Positions 7,971 through 16,712 are shown, numbered from the stretch's first letter. The stretch is 22,273 nt of DNA from Nitrospinota bacterium (GCA_035528715.1 DATKYB010000121.1:1-22273); one strand, 5' to 3'. Program-made: numbers and translations. The notes: a model not told the origin generated them from the sequence alone.

Positions 7971-10900
7971 CTAATTTAAAAACCTACTTATCCCATTGTA
8001 CTGCTTGGCCTGATAGATAAATGCCTCTATCCTTTTTTGAGTCTGGATATCCTCTTGACCATCATAGGAGAGATTGATCCATGGAATGAAGTTAATGTCT
8101 TCCCTTAATCTTTTAGATATAGCTGTAACAATCATTCCAGGCATACAGGTAAAAGGCATGACATTAACCATTCCTGAAATCCCCTTTCTGATAAAGTCTA
8201 TTGCTTTCCCGATACTGAGTATCGCTTCCCCACCAACAGAGGAGGGGAGATAGGAATGACTGTTACCCAATAGCTCTTCGGTGGTCGGCTCCCTATTGTT
8301 CCTCAAGATATCGTAAAAGATTTCCATCAACTGATGCTCATCATGCTTTTGAATCTTATCCTTGATATAGGCCTTGAGATAATCGAGATATTTTTTGTTA
8401 TTCAAACTCTTCTCTTTGTAACAGAGGTTGGTGTAAAAAAGCCATTCGGAGAGAGGTGCCACCCATGCTTCTCCGCCAAATTTCTCTATCATTCTTACCA
8501 CATCCTTGTTGCTGAACCGATTGCTTCTCAGATATATCTCGCCCACAACCCCGATAACCGGCTTCTTTTGGGAGCGATCGACCTCGATCTGCTCCATCAT
8601 CTCTTTTATTTCCCTCATAACCCTTAACAAATCTTCACCGCCTCTTTCAGCGCATCTCTCAATCATCCTGAGCCCCTGCAATCTGGCCCTATCAGATTCC
8701 CCTTTGTTGACCTCGTAGGATCTGATCTCGTTCGTCAATCTATCCAGAAGATCCACGGCAATGACTCCCTTCCAGGCTATTCGCTGAAATCGGGCATCGA
8801 GCCCGTCAAAATCGGTATAAGAATCTTTTGAATCGGGGGAGATAATTAAAACATCCCCATAGCCCAATCTTTCAAGTAAAAGCCTCTGCGTGACATTGTA
8901 CTGACCGAATCTGCAGGGACCATCAGCGCTCGGCATAAAGAAGGCACTCCGGGAGGGATTAAACCCAGGGCTCCTGATCTTCTTTATCAGATCCCCTGTC
9001 GTGACAACAAAGGGAAAGCATTCCTTGCCAGAGGTATACTTCTTTCCTAACTCTAGGGTTTGGGAGTCCGACTCTTCCAATACCTCTGACTCGATATTGC
9101 AGGCCCGCATAGCTGCTGAAATGCAATAGGCGTGGTCCGCCATATGAGGGAGATATATCACCCTATCGTTGTAAGACCTCTTCCTTATTCTTCTTGCTGT
9201 ATCCTCCCTATGGCTCTCCTTCTCCTCTTTATCCAGATTCTCCAAGCTGTCCAAGAAGGCCTCACATCGGGTAACCACACCGGCATCAGCGCTGTGTTCA
9301 TCTAGCTCCAGTTCTAAACATGGCTTATCTTCCATAAGTTCCTTAACAAAATGGGATATAAAAGAATCAGGACCACATTTAAAACTAGAGAGATATATTG
9401 CATAGAGCCTCTGGTTTTTTCTGATAACCTCAGCAGCAGCAAGAATCTTCTGTCCATGGCTCCAGTACATGTTCGGATGTTTATAAGAAATATCAATCCC
9501 CTCCAGTGAGAGAAAATCCATGGGGATAGCCAGCACCCTCATATTTCTCAGCTTTCTCGGAAGCCCGATATTCATACCAGGATCGCATCCGTTGTAAGGT
9601 CTGCTAATGATGACAAAGGCCTTGTCATTCTCCTTTAGGGAGCGCAATACCTCATCCCCTTTCTGTCTGATTCTTTGATAAAATTTCTCCTGTGCCTCCT
9701 CTCCCTTAATAAGTGCCTTTATAATCTCATCTTTTGACTTGCGCAGTTTCCTCCCAAACCTAACGATCTCCTTCGTCAAACTCTTCTTGCCGTTTTGATA
9801 GTGAAATGTGGGATAGAGGAATTTCGTTTTCCTATTCTTGAAATCTATGGCTGATTTTACAATAAAGGGAGCAGCCTGAACCAGAGGGCAATAATAGTTC
9901 TGGGTCAATTTCGGATTCATCCTCTTAGTATTAATCATACTGGGAAGAAAGATATAATCGACCCCTTTCTCCATAAGATTCAAGACATGGCCATGCACAA
10001 TCTTTATAGGAAAACAGGTCTCAGCTGTCTCCGTCTCCACGGAGATATTAATCATCTGCTGATTGGTGTAATCGGAAAGAACGGTTTCAAATCCCAACTC
10101 CTTTAAGAATCTGTTCCAGAATGGAAATAATTCATAGAAGAAGAGCACCCGTGGAATCCCGATCTTTACTCGCTCTTCATCCTTCTCCTCAATTTCTTCA
10201 TCGTCTGAGCCAAAGAGGATTTCATTTCTCTCCTTATAGAGATCGGGTAAATTGTTTTCCTGAGCCTTTTTGTTATCGATCTCAAACTTCTCGCATCGGG
10301 TTCCATAGTAGAGGGGCCTTTCTTCCTCAAACTTTATCTTCCTCACATCACACATATTCTCGCAATCCCTGCACTGGATAAAGCTGGTTTCATATTTTCT
10401 ATTACCGAGATCAAAGCCTTTAAAACGGGTTGGGCCTCTCTCAGATTCTATAGCAAGAATTGCAACACCAATCGCTCCTGTGACATCATGATGAGGTGGA
10501 ACAGTCACCTTCTTGCCGAGAACCTTCTCAAAGGCTGATACTACCCCTTTATTCGATGCCACTCCTCCCTGAAAAAAGATATGATTCCCTATTCTCCTAT
10601 CCTCAACAACCCTGTTTAAATAATTAAGAACAATAGAATATGCTAAACCAGCTACAAGGTCATTTTTTTTCGCTCCCTTTTGTTGATAGGAAACGAGATC
10701 CGATTCCATAAAAACAGTACACCTATCTCCAAACCTGCAAGGATTTTTTGATTTTAAAGCCATATCACCAAACTCATCTATTATACTCATATCTAATTTG
10801 TCAGCCTGTTCCTCTAAAAAAGATCCTGTTCCTGCAGCGCATACCTTGTTCATCTCAAAATCTACAACCTTGCCATTATCAATGCTTACATATTTTGAGT

Positions 10901-12194
10901 CTTGTCCACCAATTTCAAATATGGTATCGACCTTAGGATCAATGTGAATAGCAGCAGTGGCTTGTGATGTAATTTCATTTCTAATGATATCCCCACCTAC
11001 ATACTCCGCAGTTAAATATCTCCCGGAACCAGTTGTAGCTGCTCCTCGTATCCTTACCTTATCTCCAATTTCTCTTCCAATCTCACCAAGACCCTTGCAA
11101 ACGGCCTCTAGTGGCCTGCCAGCTGTCTTTAAATATCTCCTTGCTAATACCTCTTTATCTCTGTTTATAACTACGACATTGGTACTGAGAGAACCTACAT
11201 CAATACCGACATAGGCATCAACCTTCTCATTGTCCTCTTTTATGGTTTTTATAAAAATCTTACTTCGCAAATCCTCCTCTTTATAAGGCAACGGTTCTAA
11301 TCCATTTGCTAGCTCTACCTTTTTCTCCAGATAGTCTTCAAGAGGTTGAAGACTTAAACTGAACTCTTTTTCAAGATTTGGATTATCCATTAAAAATAGG
11401 GTGGCACCAATAGCACCCATAGAAAAATGATGTTTTGGAATAATCAATTCATTACTATTTAAATCAAAGATATCTTCAAAGGCCTTCACCACAGCCTTGT
11501 TTGCAGCAACTCCGCCTTGAAAAGAAATAGGCTTCTCAAAGTTTTTTCCCTTGCCTAAATTGCTTTTAAAACATCTGGCCAGGGCATAGCAAAGACCTGC
11601 TAAGATATCATAATCAGGTGTACCTATCTGCTGCAAATGGATCATATCTGATTTAGCAAAAACACTGCATCTTCCTGCAATTCTTGTTGGGTTTTTTGAT
11701 TTTAAGGCGAGAGTTGCAAATTCATCTTCTATTGATATGCCTAAACGACTGGCCTGATGATCGAGAAAAGAACCAGTACCTGCAGCGCACTGGGTATTCA
11801 TTTCAAAATCTTTTAATTTTGCCTTTCCATTTCCCTTATCTCTTTCCAGTATAATAAGTTTGGAATCCTCCCCACCCATCTCAATGATTGTGTTCACTTG
11901 AGGATACAACTCGCCTGTTGCAATTGTATGGGTAATGATCTCATTTACAGAAGTCCCTCCCATCAAGGATGCTACAAGATCACTCCCAACCCCTGTTATG
12001 GCAAGACCTTTGACTCTGCATACTTCTATTCTTGATGATACTTGCTCTATAAGATTTATCAAAACCTGAATAGGTTGGCCTTTATGCCTCTGATAATACT
12101 CTTTTACAACTTCCTTTCCACTATTCACTATCACAAGCTTTACACTGACAGAACCGATATCAACCCCTAGATAAAAAGAATCAATAGCTTTCAT
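7971..12194 (-). CDS. Giant BadF/HgdC-type acyl-CoA dehydratase activase fusion
   Basis: This is a 1407-residue fusion of the 2-hydroxyacyl-CoA dehydratase/benzoyl-CoA reductase activator family. Two ASKHA ATPase domains are repeated in tandem (about 8-270 and 326-585). Each has a GVDIGS or GIDVGS phosphate loop, a GGEDSK or GGQDSK motif and the CAAGTGSF helix. C136/C176 and C452/C492 correspond to the cysteines that hold the bridging [4Fe-4S] cluster in HgdC. A four-cysteine patch follows (C608, C611, C615, C634), then a region of the DUF2229 type and a C-terminal part resembling the dehydratase D subunit. Small activators have about 260 residues and one ASKHA domain. ATP-driven low-potential electron transfer is the family role. 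The partner enzyme here is unknown and none is adjacent. Confidence 0.9.
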   Translation of the reverse strand: MKAIDSFYLGVDIGSVSVKLVIVNSGKEVVKEYYQRHKGQPIQVLINLIEQVSSRIEVCRVKGLAITGVGSDLVASLMGGTSVNEIITHTIATGELYPQVNTIIEMGGEDSKLIILERDKGNGKAKLKDFEMNTQCAAGTGSFLDHQASRLGISIEDEFATLALKSKNPTRIAGRCSVFAKSDMIHLQQIGTPDYDILAGLCYALARCFKSNLGKGKNFEKPISFQGGVAANKAVVKAFEDIFDLNSNELIIPKHHFSMGAIGATLFLMDNPNLEKEFSLSLQPLEDYLEKKVELANGLEPLPYKEEDLRSKIFIKTIKEDNEKVDAYVGIDVGSLSTNVVVINRDKEVLARRYLKTAGRPLEAVCKGLGEIGREIGDKVRIRGAATTGSGRYLTAEYVGGDIIRNEITSQATAAIHIDPKVDTIFEIGGQDSKYVSIDNGKVVDFEMNKVCAAGTGSFLEEQADKLDMSIIDEFGDMALKSKNPCRFGDRCTVFMESDLVSYQQKGAKKNDLVAGLAYSIVLNYLNRVVEDRRIGNHIFFQGGVASNKGVVSAFEKVLGKKVTVPPHHDVTGAIGVAILAIESERGPTRFKGFDLGNRKYETSFIQCRDCENMCDVRKIKFEEERPLYYGTRCEKFEIDNKKAQENNLPDLYKERNEILFGSDDEEIEEKDEERVKIGIPRVLFFYELFPFWNRFLKELGFETVLSDYTNQQMINISVETETAETCFPIKIVHGHVLNLMEKGVDYIFLPSMINTKRMNPKLTQNYYCPLVQAAPFIVKSAIDFKNRKTKFLYPTFHYQNGKKSLTKEIVRFGRKLRKSKDEIIKALIKGEEAQEKFYQRIRQKGDEVLRSLKENDKAFVIISRPYNGCDPGMNIGLPRKLRNMRVLAIPMDFLSLEGIDISYKHPNMYWSHGQKILAAAEVIRKNQRLYAIYLSSFKCGPDSFISHFVKELMEDKPCLELELDEHSADAGVVTRCEAFLDSLENLDKEEKESHREDTARRIRKRSYNDRVIYLPHMADHAYCISAAMRACNIESEVLEESDSQTLELGKKYTSGKECFPFVVTTGDLIKKIRSPGFNPSRSAFFMPSADGPCRFGQYNVTQRLLLERLGYGDVLIISPDSKDSYTDFDGLDARFQRIAWKGVIAVDLLDRLTNEIRSYEVNKGESDRARLQGLRMIERCAERGGEDLLRVMREIKEMMEQIEVDRSQKKPVIGVVGEIYLRSNRFSNKDVVRMIEKFGGEAWVAPLSEWLFYTNLCYKEKSLNNKKYLDYLKAYIKDKIQKHDEHQLMEIFYDILRNNREPTTEELLGNSHSYLPSSVGGEAILSIGKAIDFIRKGISGMVNVMPFTCMPGMIVTAISKRLREDINFIPWINLSYDGQEDIQTQKRIEAFIYQAKQYNGISRFLN

Positions 12195-12212
12195 GGATAT
12201 TTACCTTGAATA

Positions 12213-12234
12213 TAAAATTCTTTTTTGAATTTTA
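12213..12234. repeat. Small AT-rich inverted repeat upstream of the activase gene
   Basis: TAAAATTC and GAATTTTA form a perfect 8-bp inverted repeat around a T6 spacer, about 20 bp upstream of the activase start. It could be an operator or a weak hairpin in the leader. With such low GC it could also be chance. The AAGGTAAA ribosome binding site of the activase lies between it and the ATG. Confidence 0.35.
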
Positions 12235-12265
12235 AGACTAAGGAATTATGGAATTATAAGATACG

Positions 12266-13264
12266 TCAAACCTTATACTGTCTTATTTTTACCGAAGCCT
12301 CCTTAAAAAGTCTAACAGAAGCATCATTTAAAGAATAGTCCATATCATAGACCACCTCTTTTATACCGGCATTGATAATCATCTTTGCACAAATAAGACA
12401 CGGTGAAAATGTACAATAAAGGGTTGAATCTTTGAGGCTTATGCCATGATAGGCAGCTTGGGTTATTGCATTTTCTTCAGCATGGGAACATAAACACTCT
12501 TCTAATTTGTCCCCTTCTGACGAGAGGTCATTGCATCTCGGGCAACCACCCTCATTACAATTCTTTGTTCCTCTTGGAGTACCATTATACCCTGTTGAAA
12601 TAATTCTTCTATCTTTTACAATGATCGCTGCTACTTTTCTTTTGATGCAATTGCTTCTCGAAGCGACTACCTTTGCTATACTCATAAAATACTCATCCCA
12701 GTCTGGCCTTTCAAAGTTCATCAATGCCCCCTTTATTATCCCGTTAACCTTTTCATAAAGTTCTTCTAATGATCCATCATTTATAATAGTAAAATCTGCC
12801 ATCTCCTGACATTTCACAACCTGTTGTTTCACCTCTTCTTGATTAAATGATTCTTTTTCTTCAAATATTAAAAATTCCTCAAAGGTCTTGGGATCATTTT
12901 CTCTCCCTCTTTTCTTTATCCTTTGAAACCTTATCTCTTCTGAAGCATCGATATTCAATAATTTGAAATTACCATTCTTTCTCAAAACCTCTATCTCTTT
13001 GGGGTGCCTGATGGAATCAATGATATAGTTCTTATCTTGTTCCAGTTTCGATAATATTCTCTCTGCCAAAATAGAAGCCCCGTATTTTGTCCTCATCTCA
13101 TTTCCTACTTTGATGAGCAACTCCCTTGTTATCTCTTTACCCCTTTTCTCTATTTCTTCCCTGATGACATCTGACAGAGAAAAATAATAGAAGCTTCTCG
13201 TTTTCAAATATTCGGCTACGGCTCCTTTACCACCAGCATTCTTTCCGGTGAGTCCAATTATCAT
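12266..13264 (-). CDS. P-loop kinase-like/dCMP deaminase fusion protein
   Basis: The 332-residue product joins two domains. Residues 1-180 form a P-loop nucleotide/dephospho-CoA-kinase-like domain with GLTGKNAGGKG at 4-14. The Walker A ends GKG rather than GKS/T, as in adenylate kinases. IIDSIRHPKEI at 81-91 and an RIKKRGREND lid-like arginine segment follow. Residues 185-332 are a zinc dCMP deaminase-type domain with H261-A-E263 and PCLIC (C289, C292), plus an extra cysteine cluster (C236, C241, C244, C257, C259) typical of ComEB-like enzymes. The deaminase would convert dCMP to dUMP for thymidylate synthesis. The kinase substrate is unknown. The two-domain order also recalls AvcD-type antiphage deaminases, but this protein is shorter. 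Confidence 0.85.
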   Translation of the reverse strand: MIIGLTGKNAGGKGAVAEYLKTRSFYYFSLSDVIREEIEKRGKEITRELLIKVGNEMRTKYGASILAERILSKLEQDKNYIIDSIRHPKEIEVLRKNGNFKLLNIDASEEIRFQRIKKRGRENDPKTFEEFLIFEEKESFNQEEVKQQVVKCQEMADFTIINDGSLEELYEKVNGIIKGALMNFERPDWDEYFMSIAKVVASRSNCIKRKVAAIIVKDRRIISTGYNGTPRGTKNCNEGGCPRCNDLSSEGDKLEECLCSHAEENAITQAAYHGISLKDSTLYCTFSPCLICAKMIINAGIKEVVYDMDYSLNDASVRLFKEASVKIRQYKV

Positions 13265-13497
13265 AAAAAATCCTTATAGGTTTGATAGATTCATTCTATA
13301 TAGCACTGACGCAAAAATATATCAATCTATAATTTAAGTATTTTCATCATTCAGTTGAAGGGGTCAACTCCCTGTTTAACCATTCATTAAAAGCTTAAAA
13401 AAACTCAAGGATTTTCTAAAAATGCCGATAAAATAGATAAGAAATTTATATATTGCTAAGGATAGCAATAACCTGAAAATTCCAAGGAGGGATGAAA
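13265..13497. promoter_or_regulatory. Divergent intergenic region between the deaminase and the small ORF
   Basis: These 233 bp separate two genes that start in opposite directions, so they must hold both promoters unless the genes are read from elsewhere. I find a GTTGA-AGGGG-TCAAC inverted repeat at 13354-13368 and the perfect 20-bp palindrome at 13451-13470, but no convincing -35/-10 pair on either strand. Confidence 0.4.
13451..13470. promoter_or_regulatory. Perfect 8+4+8 palindrome before the small ORF
   Basis: TATTGCTA, spacer AGGA, then TAGCAATA is an uninterrupted 8-bp inverted repeat. It ends 13 bp before the AAGGAGG ribosome binding site of the 13498 gene. A repressor operator or an mRNA hairpin near the ribosome binding site are both plausible. 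No poly-T tract follows, so it is not a terminator. Confidence 0.5.
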
Positions 13498-13809
13498 ATG
13501 GTAGATATTGTTATTCCATCTATAATCAACACGACACCTGTTCCTGCAAGAAAAAACTTCTCAAACAACCCCGAGTCCCTGAGAGGTAAAATTCTTGATG
13601 TAAGAGATGGACGGAAAAGACAGAGACGTTTTAAAAATATACCTTTCAACAAAATAATAAAAGAGAGAAGATGTAAAGAGGAACCGAGAAAAAGCTCGCC
13701 AGCACAGGATCATACGGTATCAAGGATAGTTACCTTTTACATGGAATCAAATAGTGATTTAAAAAATCTTATTGGTAAAGAAATAGCCATGAGGGTTATC
13801 AACCCCTAA
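13498..13809 (+). CDS. Small basic protein of unknown function
   Basis: I do not recognise this 103-residue protein. The ATG at 13498 sits 7 bases after a perfect AAGGAGG, which makes it a better start than the ATG at 13492, whose spacing is too short. The N-terminal stretch MVDIVIPSI is hydrophobic and could be a strand. The middle (about 28-65) is rich in Arg and Lys (RGKILDVRDGRKRQRRF), and the C-terminal part is mixed and ends GKEIAMRVINP. There is no signal peptide, membrane segment or cysteine pair, and only one Cys. It is alone on the plus strand, divergent from the deaminase fusion and convergent with hflC. The strong ribosome binding site and upstream palindrome argue that it is expressed. 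The charge suggests nucleic-acid binding, which is inference only. Confidence 0.65.
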   Translation: MVDIVIPSIINTTPVPARKNFSNNPESLRGKILDVRDGRKRQRRFKNIPFNKIIKERRCKEEPRKSSPAQDHTVSRIVTFYMESNSDLKNLIGKEIAMRVINP

Positions 13810-13859
13810 AAACTCTTTTTCTCATTTTGCTTCTCTTGAATACCCTCACCTTGTCCAGA

Positions 13860-13873
13860 GGTTTTTAAAAACC
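13860..13873. terminator. Palindrome between convergent genes, possible weak terminator
   Basis: GGTTTTT followed by AAAAACC is a perfect 14-bp palindrome in the 110-bp gap between the convergent small gene and hflC. Next to it, ACCAA and TTGGT arms (about 13871-13891) lead into a T-rich stretch in the plus direction. The position fits termination of the small gene's transcript, but the stems are weak and overlap. Confidence 0.3.
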
Positions 13874-13919
13874 AAGAATTTACTCGTTGGTATTATTATT
13901 TCTTTCGCTTGCTATTTTT

Positions 13920-14777
13920 TTATTTTATTTTATTTATATATCTCAATAGCTCTGAATCTGACCCCAAAACCAAGGTGGTCTCCTCATCTATAGTCTTTTT
14001 GTAGGTCTCAAGTGTCCTTAAAAAATCATAAAATTTCGGGTCTTTCTGGAAGGCATTGGCATAAATTTTTACGGCTTCGGCATCTCCTTCTCCTCTTGTT
14101 TTTTGGGCCTCTTTGTAAGCATCGGCCAGGATAATCACCCTGTCTTTATCTGTCCCTGCTCTTAGCTTTGCCGCCTGCTCTTCCCCCTCAGAACGATATT
14201 TCTTGGCTATCCTTTCCCTCTCTGCCCTCATTCGAGCAAAAACGCTCTCTTCAACCTCTCTGGGTAAGTCCGCCCTCTTTATCCTCACATCAATAACCTT
14301 GATTCCATATTGCCTGGCTTTCTCTTCACTCTTTTCATGAACAACCTCCATAATGGCTTCTCTTCGAACATCAATGATCTCCGATAAATTATGACGAGCC
14401 AATTCCTCCCTCAGGTTAGCAAAAACAATATCGTCTAACCGTGCCTGGGCTCCTGCTTCACTTCTCACGGTCTTAAAAAATTTAAGGGGATCGATAATCT
14501 TCCACCGAGAATAATTGTCCAACACGAGGTTCTTCTTGTCCTTTGTAAGGATCTCTGAAGGAGCAGCATCATATTCCAAGATCCTTTTATCAAAGTAGTG
14601 GACGACTTGAACAAAGGGGATTTTGAAGTAGAGACCTGGCTCGGTGGCTGACTGAATATACTTTCCAAACTGGGTAACGATAGTGGTTTGAGTTTCATCT
14701 ACAGTAAACAAAGACGCACTTCCTCCAATCAAAATGATAAGGAGTAATATGATCAACGCCCCTTTTTTAATATTCAT
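13920..14777 (-). CDS. hflC: HflC, SPFH-domain modulator of FtsH protease
   Basis: HflC pairs with HflK in a large inner-membrane complex that encloses the FtsH protease and restricts its access to membrane substrates. The 285-residue product has one N-terminal membrane anchor (about 7-24) followed by an SPFH/band 7 domain facing the periplasm (FTVDETQTTIVTQFGKYI onward). A long charged helix (about 175-225, with RMRAERERIAKKYRSEGEEQ) follows. The C-terminal GDAEAVKIYANAF segment is diagnostic of HflC. Length is slightly below the E. coli 334 residues. It follows hflK by 15 bp and is surely in the same operon. No ftsH gene is in the window. Confidence 0.94.
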   Translation of the reverse strand: MNIKKGALIILLLIILIGGSASLFTVDETQTTIVTQFGKYIQSATEPGLYFKIPFVQVVHYFDKRILEYDAAPSEILTKDKKNLVLDNYSRWKIIDPLKFFKTVRSEAGAQARLDDIVFANLREELARHNLSEIIDVRREAIMEVVHEKSEEKARQYGIKVIDVRIKRADLPREVEESVFARMRAERERIAKKYRSEGEEQAAKLRAGTDKDRVIILADAYKEAQKTRGEGDAEAVKIYANAFQKDPKFYDFLRTLETYKKTIDEETTLVLGSDSELLRYINKIK

Positions 14778-14792
14778 AATCTCCCCTCCTCT

Positions 14793-15806
14793 CTATTTCT
14801 TTTTCTGTGGCAAAATTTTTGATTTACTCTGTTCTCCCAAGGGTAGGAGCTGAAGAATATTGCCCCCGACCTTATTATCGATTATAAACTTTTTCACTCC
14901 TGGCAAAACCTCTTCCATGGTCTCTAAGTATAGCCTCTTTAGAGTCACGTCTTTGGCCTTTTCATACTCCTTCAAAACGGTTAGAAATTTTAAGGCATCA
15001 CCCTGTGCCCTTTTTATCCTCTCTTCCTTATATCCCTCGGCCTCTCTTACTATCTCCATTGCCCGTCCTTTCGCCTTTGGGATTATATCTTCTTGATATC
15101 CCCTGGCCTCATAGATAAGGCGTTCCCTATCCTCTTTAGCACTAACCACATCTTTAAAGGCACCCTCTACCTGTTTAGGTGGACGGACTGTCTGTAATTT
15201 CACGTCCGTTATCAATAACCCTGATTCATAACTGTCCATTATCTTCTGCAAAAGAGATCTTACTTCACCCTGAATCTGAAACCTTCCAACGGTCAAAGCA
15301 GCATCAATAGAACTCCCGCCAATAACCTGTCGCAAAGCTGCCTCACTGGCATCCATGAGCGTGCCTTTAACATCTTTAACTTTAAAGAGATAATCTGAGG
15401 GGTTCTTTATCTTGAATTGAACAATAACCTGAGCATCCACGATATTTTCATCACCTGTCAGCATCAATGACTCTGGCTCTACAAATTGATACCGGGCAGG
15501 TGGGCCGGGATCAATCGTCCTAAAACCTATCTCAATCCTCTGTATCGCAGTTACTCTGGGGGTATTTACCACTTCCATTGGCCAGGGCATGTGATAGCGA
15601 AGACCTGACGAAGTGATTCTTACCTGTTTGCCAAAGCGCCTCACCACACCCTGCTCATCAGGAGAAACCGTATAAATTCCAGAGGCGAGCCACAGTAAAA
15701 CCGCAATACCAACAAGAACTTGAACCAAATACCCCTTTCCTTTAAACGTTTCTTTTACCTTTTTAACAATCTCTTCTGTCGATGGGGGTTTTCCTTCCCA
15801 TTGCAT
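14793..15806 (-). CDS. hflK: HflK, SPFH-domain modulator of FtsH protease
   Basis: This is the HflK partner of HflC. The 337-residue product has an N-terminal cytoplasmic tail of about 26 residues, a membrane anchor (about 27-45), and an SPFH domain starting YTVSPDEQGVVRRFGKQVR. A long helical region (DREERLIYEARGYQEDIIPKA type) and a C-terminal coiled segment follow. The N-terminal tail lacks the long Gly-rich stretch of E. coli HflK (419 residues), which accounts for much of the size difference. The start is the ATG after AAAGGAGGT, an excellent ribosome binding site. The 290 bp upstream contain a TTGACA at 15895-15900 (minus) with no clear -10 at the right distance. The pair forms an hflKC operon. 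Confidence 0.94.
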   Translation of the reverse strand: MQWEGKPPSTEEIVKKVKETFKGKGYLVQVLVGIAVLLWLASGIYTVSPDEQGVVRRFGKQVRITSSGLRYHMPWPMEVVNTPRVTAIQRIEIGFRTIDPGPPARYQFVEPESLMLTGDENIVDAQVIVQFKIKNPSDYLFKVKDVKGTLMDASEAALRQVIGGSSIDAALTVGRFQIQGEVRSLLQKIMDSYESGLLITDVKLQTVRPPKQVEGAFKDVVSAKEDRERLIYEARGYQEDIIPKAKGRAMEIVREAEGYKEERIKRAQGDALKFLTVLKEYEKAKDVTLKRLYLETMEEVLPGVKKFIIDNKVGGNILQLLPLGEQSKSKILPQKKK

Positions 15807-16032
15807 AAAAATACCTCCTTTATAAATTATCTCTTTGGAATTAAAAACTAAATCTTGTCTTTGTTTTAGTTAGTCTCCCTTATTACAAGGATGGTGTCAA
15901 GAAAAATACTCAAAGTGCTTGTTAAATCAAAAGGAGAGATTAATTAATCGGCTCATATTTTCTGTTCTCAAGAAAAAAAGTTTTAAAGCCCTCTCAAAAA
16001 GATAAAGACGACTAATACTCATAAATAATAGC

Positions 16033-16061
16033 TTGACAGGAATTTTTGGGGGTGCTAAAAA
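16033..16061 (+). promoter_or_regulatory. Promoter for tRNA-Cys
   Basis: TTGACA (16033-16038), a 17-bp spacer ending in the extended -10 element TGC, then TAAAAA (16056-16061). The implied start near 16068 gives a leader of about 30 bases before the tRNA. The rest of the 15807-16099 gap shows no gene. Confidence 0.65.
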
Positions 16062-16099
16062 TAAATTCGAAGATTATCCTGTTTTTTTGGAAAAATGAA

Positions 16100-16174
<75 letters not shown>

Positions 16175-16268
16175 AAATTTTTTCATTGATTTCTCCCCTG
16201 TTTTTTAAAAAATATCTTTACTTCTTAAGACGATTTATCTTTCATTTGGAGACCATGGAGAGAGAGGA

Positions 16269-16643
16269 TTGGCGGATAATATCAAAAAATTATTGATAAT
16301 CAGCACAATGATTCTTTTCGGCTGCTCCCTTAATCCCTTTTCACGCCATTTCCATAAAACAACGATTAAATCGAATCCCTCAGGAGCAAAAGTATTTATT
16401 AATGAAAAACTTATAGGCAAAACACCCGTAGTTTTTTATGAAAAAGACGAAGAAGAATCCTATCTCTTTAAAATAGAAAAGGAAGGCTATAAATCCCATA
16501 TAGAAACAATCATGACCGCTCTTGAAAAAACCAATAAGAAAAACTGGGGGGTGTTATGGAGATTTCCCTTGACGAACTTTCCCTCCTCTCTTCCAGACGA
16601 ACTTGTTTTTAAACTCATCCCTGAGTCAGAATCCGTTAAGTAG
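16269..16643 (+). CDS. PEGA-domain lipoprotein
   Basis: The 124-residue product starts with a lipoprotein signal: basic residues KK, a hydrophobic stretch, and lipobox LFGC with C19 as the lipidation site. Residues about 31-78 match the PEGA domain (TTIKSNPSGAKVFINEKLIGKTP, here given only as its outline: SNPSGA, then FINE, then GKTP, then EGYKSH). PEGA domains are found on the outside of the membrane, and their ligand is generally unknown. The start is a TTG with GGAG 8 bp upstream. An ATG at 16255 is in another frame. It lies between tRNA-Cys and tRNA-Leu and may be read through from the tRNA-Cys promoter. Export as a lipoprotein is well supported; the biological role is not known. Confidence 0.82.
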   Translation: MADNIKKLLIISTMILFGCSLNPFSRHFHKTTIKSNPSGAKVFINEKLIGKTPVVFYEKDEEESYLFKIEKEGYKSHIETIMTALEKTNKKNWGVLWRFPLTNFPSSLPDELVFKLIPESESVK

Positions 16644-16683
16644 ATTTTTTGCAAGGACTTCTGTTTTCAAATCTAATAAAATA

Positions 16684-16712
16684 TTGACAGAAAATAGAAA
16701 AAAGAATATAAA
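16684..16712 (+). promoter_or_regulatory. Promoter for tRNA-Leu
   Basis: TTGACA (16684-16689), a 17-bp spacer and TATAAA (16707-16712) form a near-consensus sigma70 promoter. The expected start near 16719 is about 12 bases before the mature tRNA. It begins 40 bp after the PEGA gene. Confidence 0.75.

Noticed and set aside
8334-11214. Several plus-strand open frames opposite the activase gene
   Set aside because: They are shadows of a strongly supported 1407-codon gene, have no ribosome binding sites and low-complexity composition.
12253-12269. Promoter for the activase gene from TTGACG (12264-12269) and TATAAT (12253-12258)
   Set aside because: The two boxes are only 5 bp apart on the minus strand, far short of the 16-18 bp needed.
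13446-13652. Minus-strand frame opposite the small basic gene
   Set aside because: It has no ribosome binding site, while the plus-strand frame has a perfect AAGGAGG at the right distance and the frame is longer.
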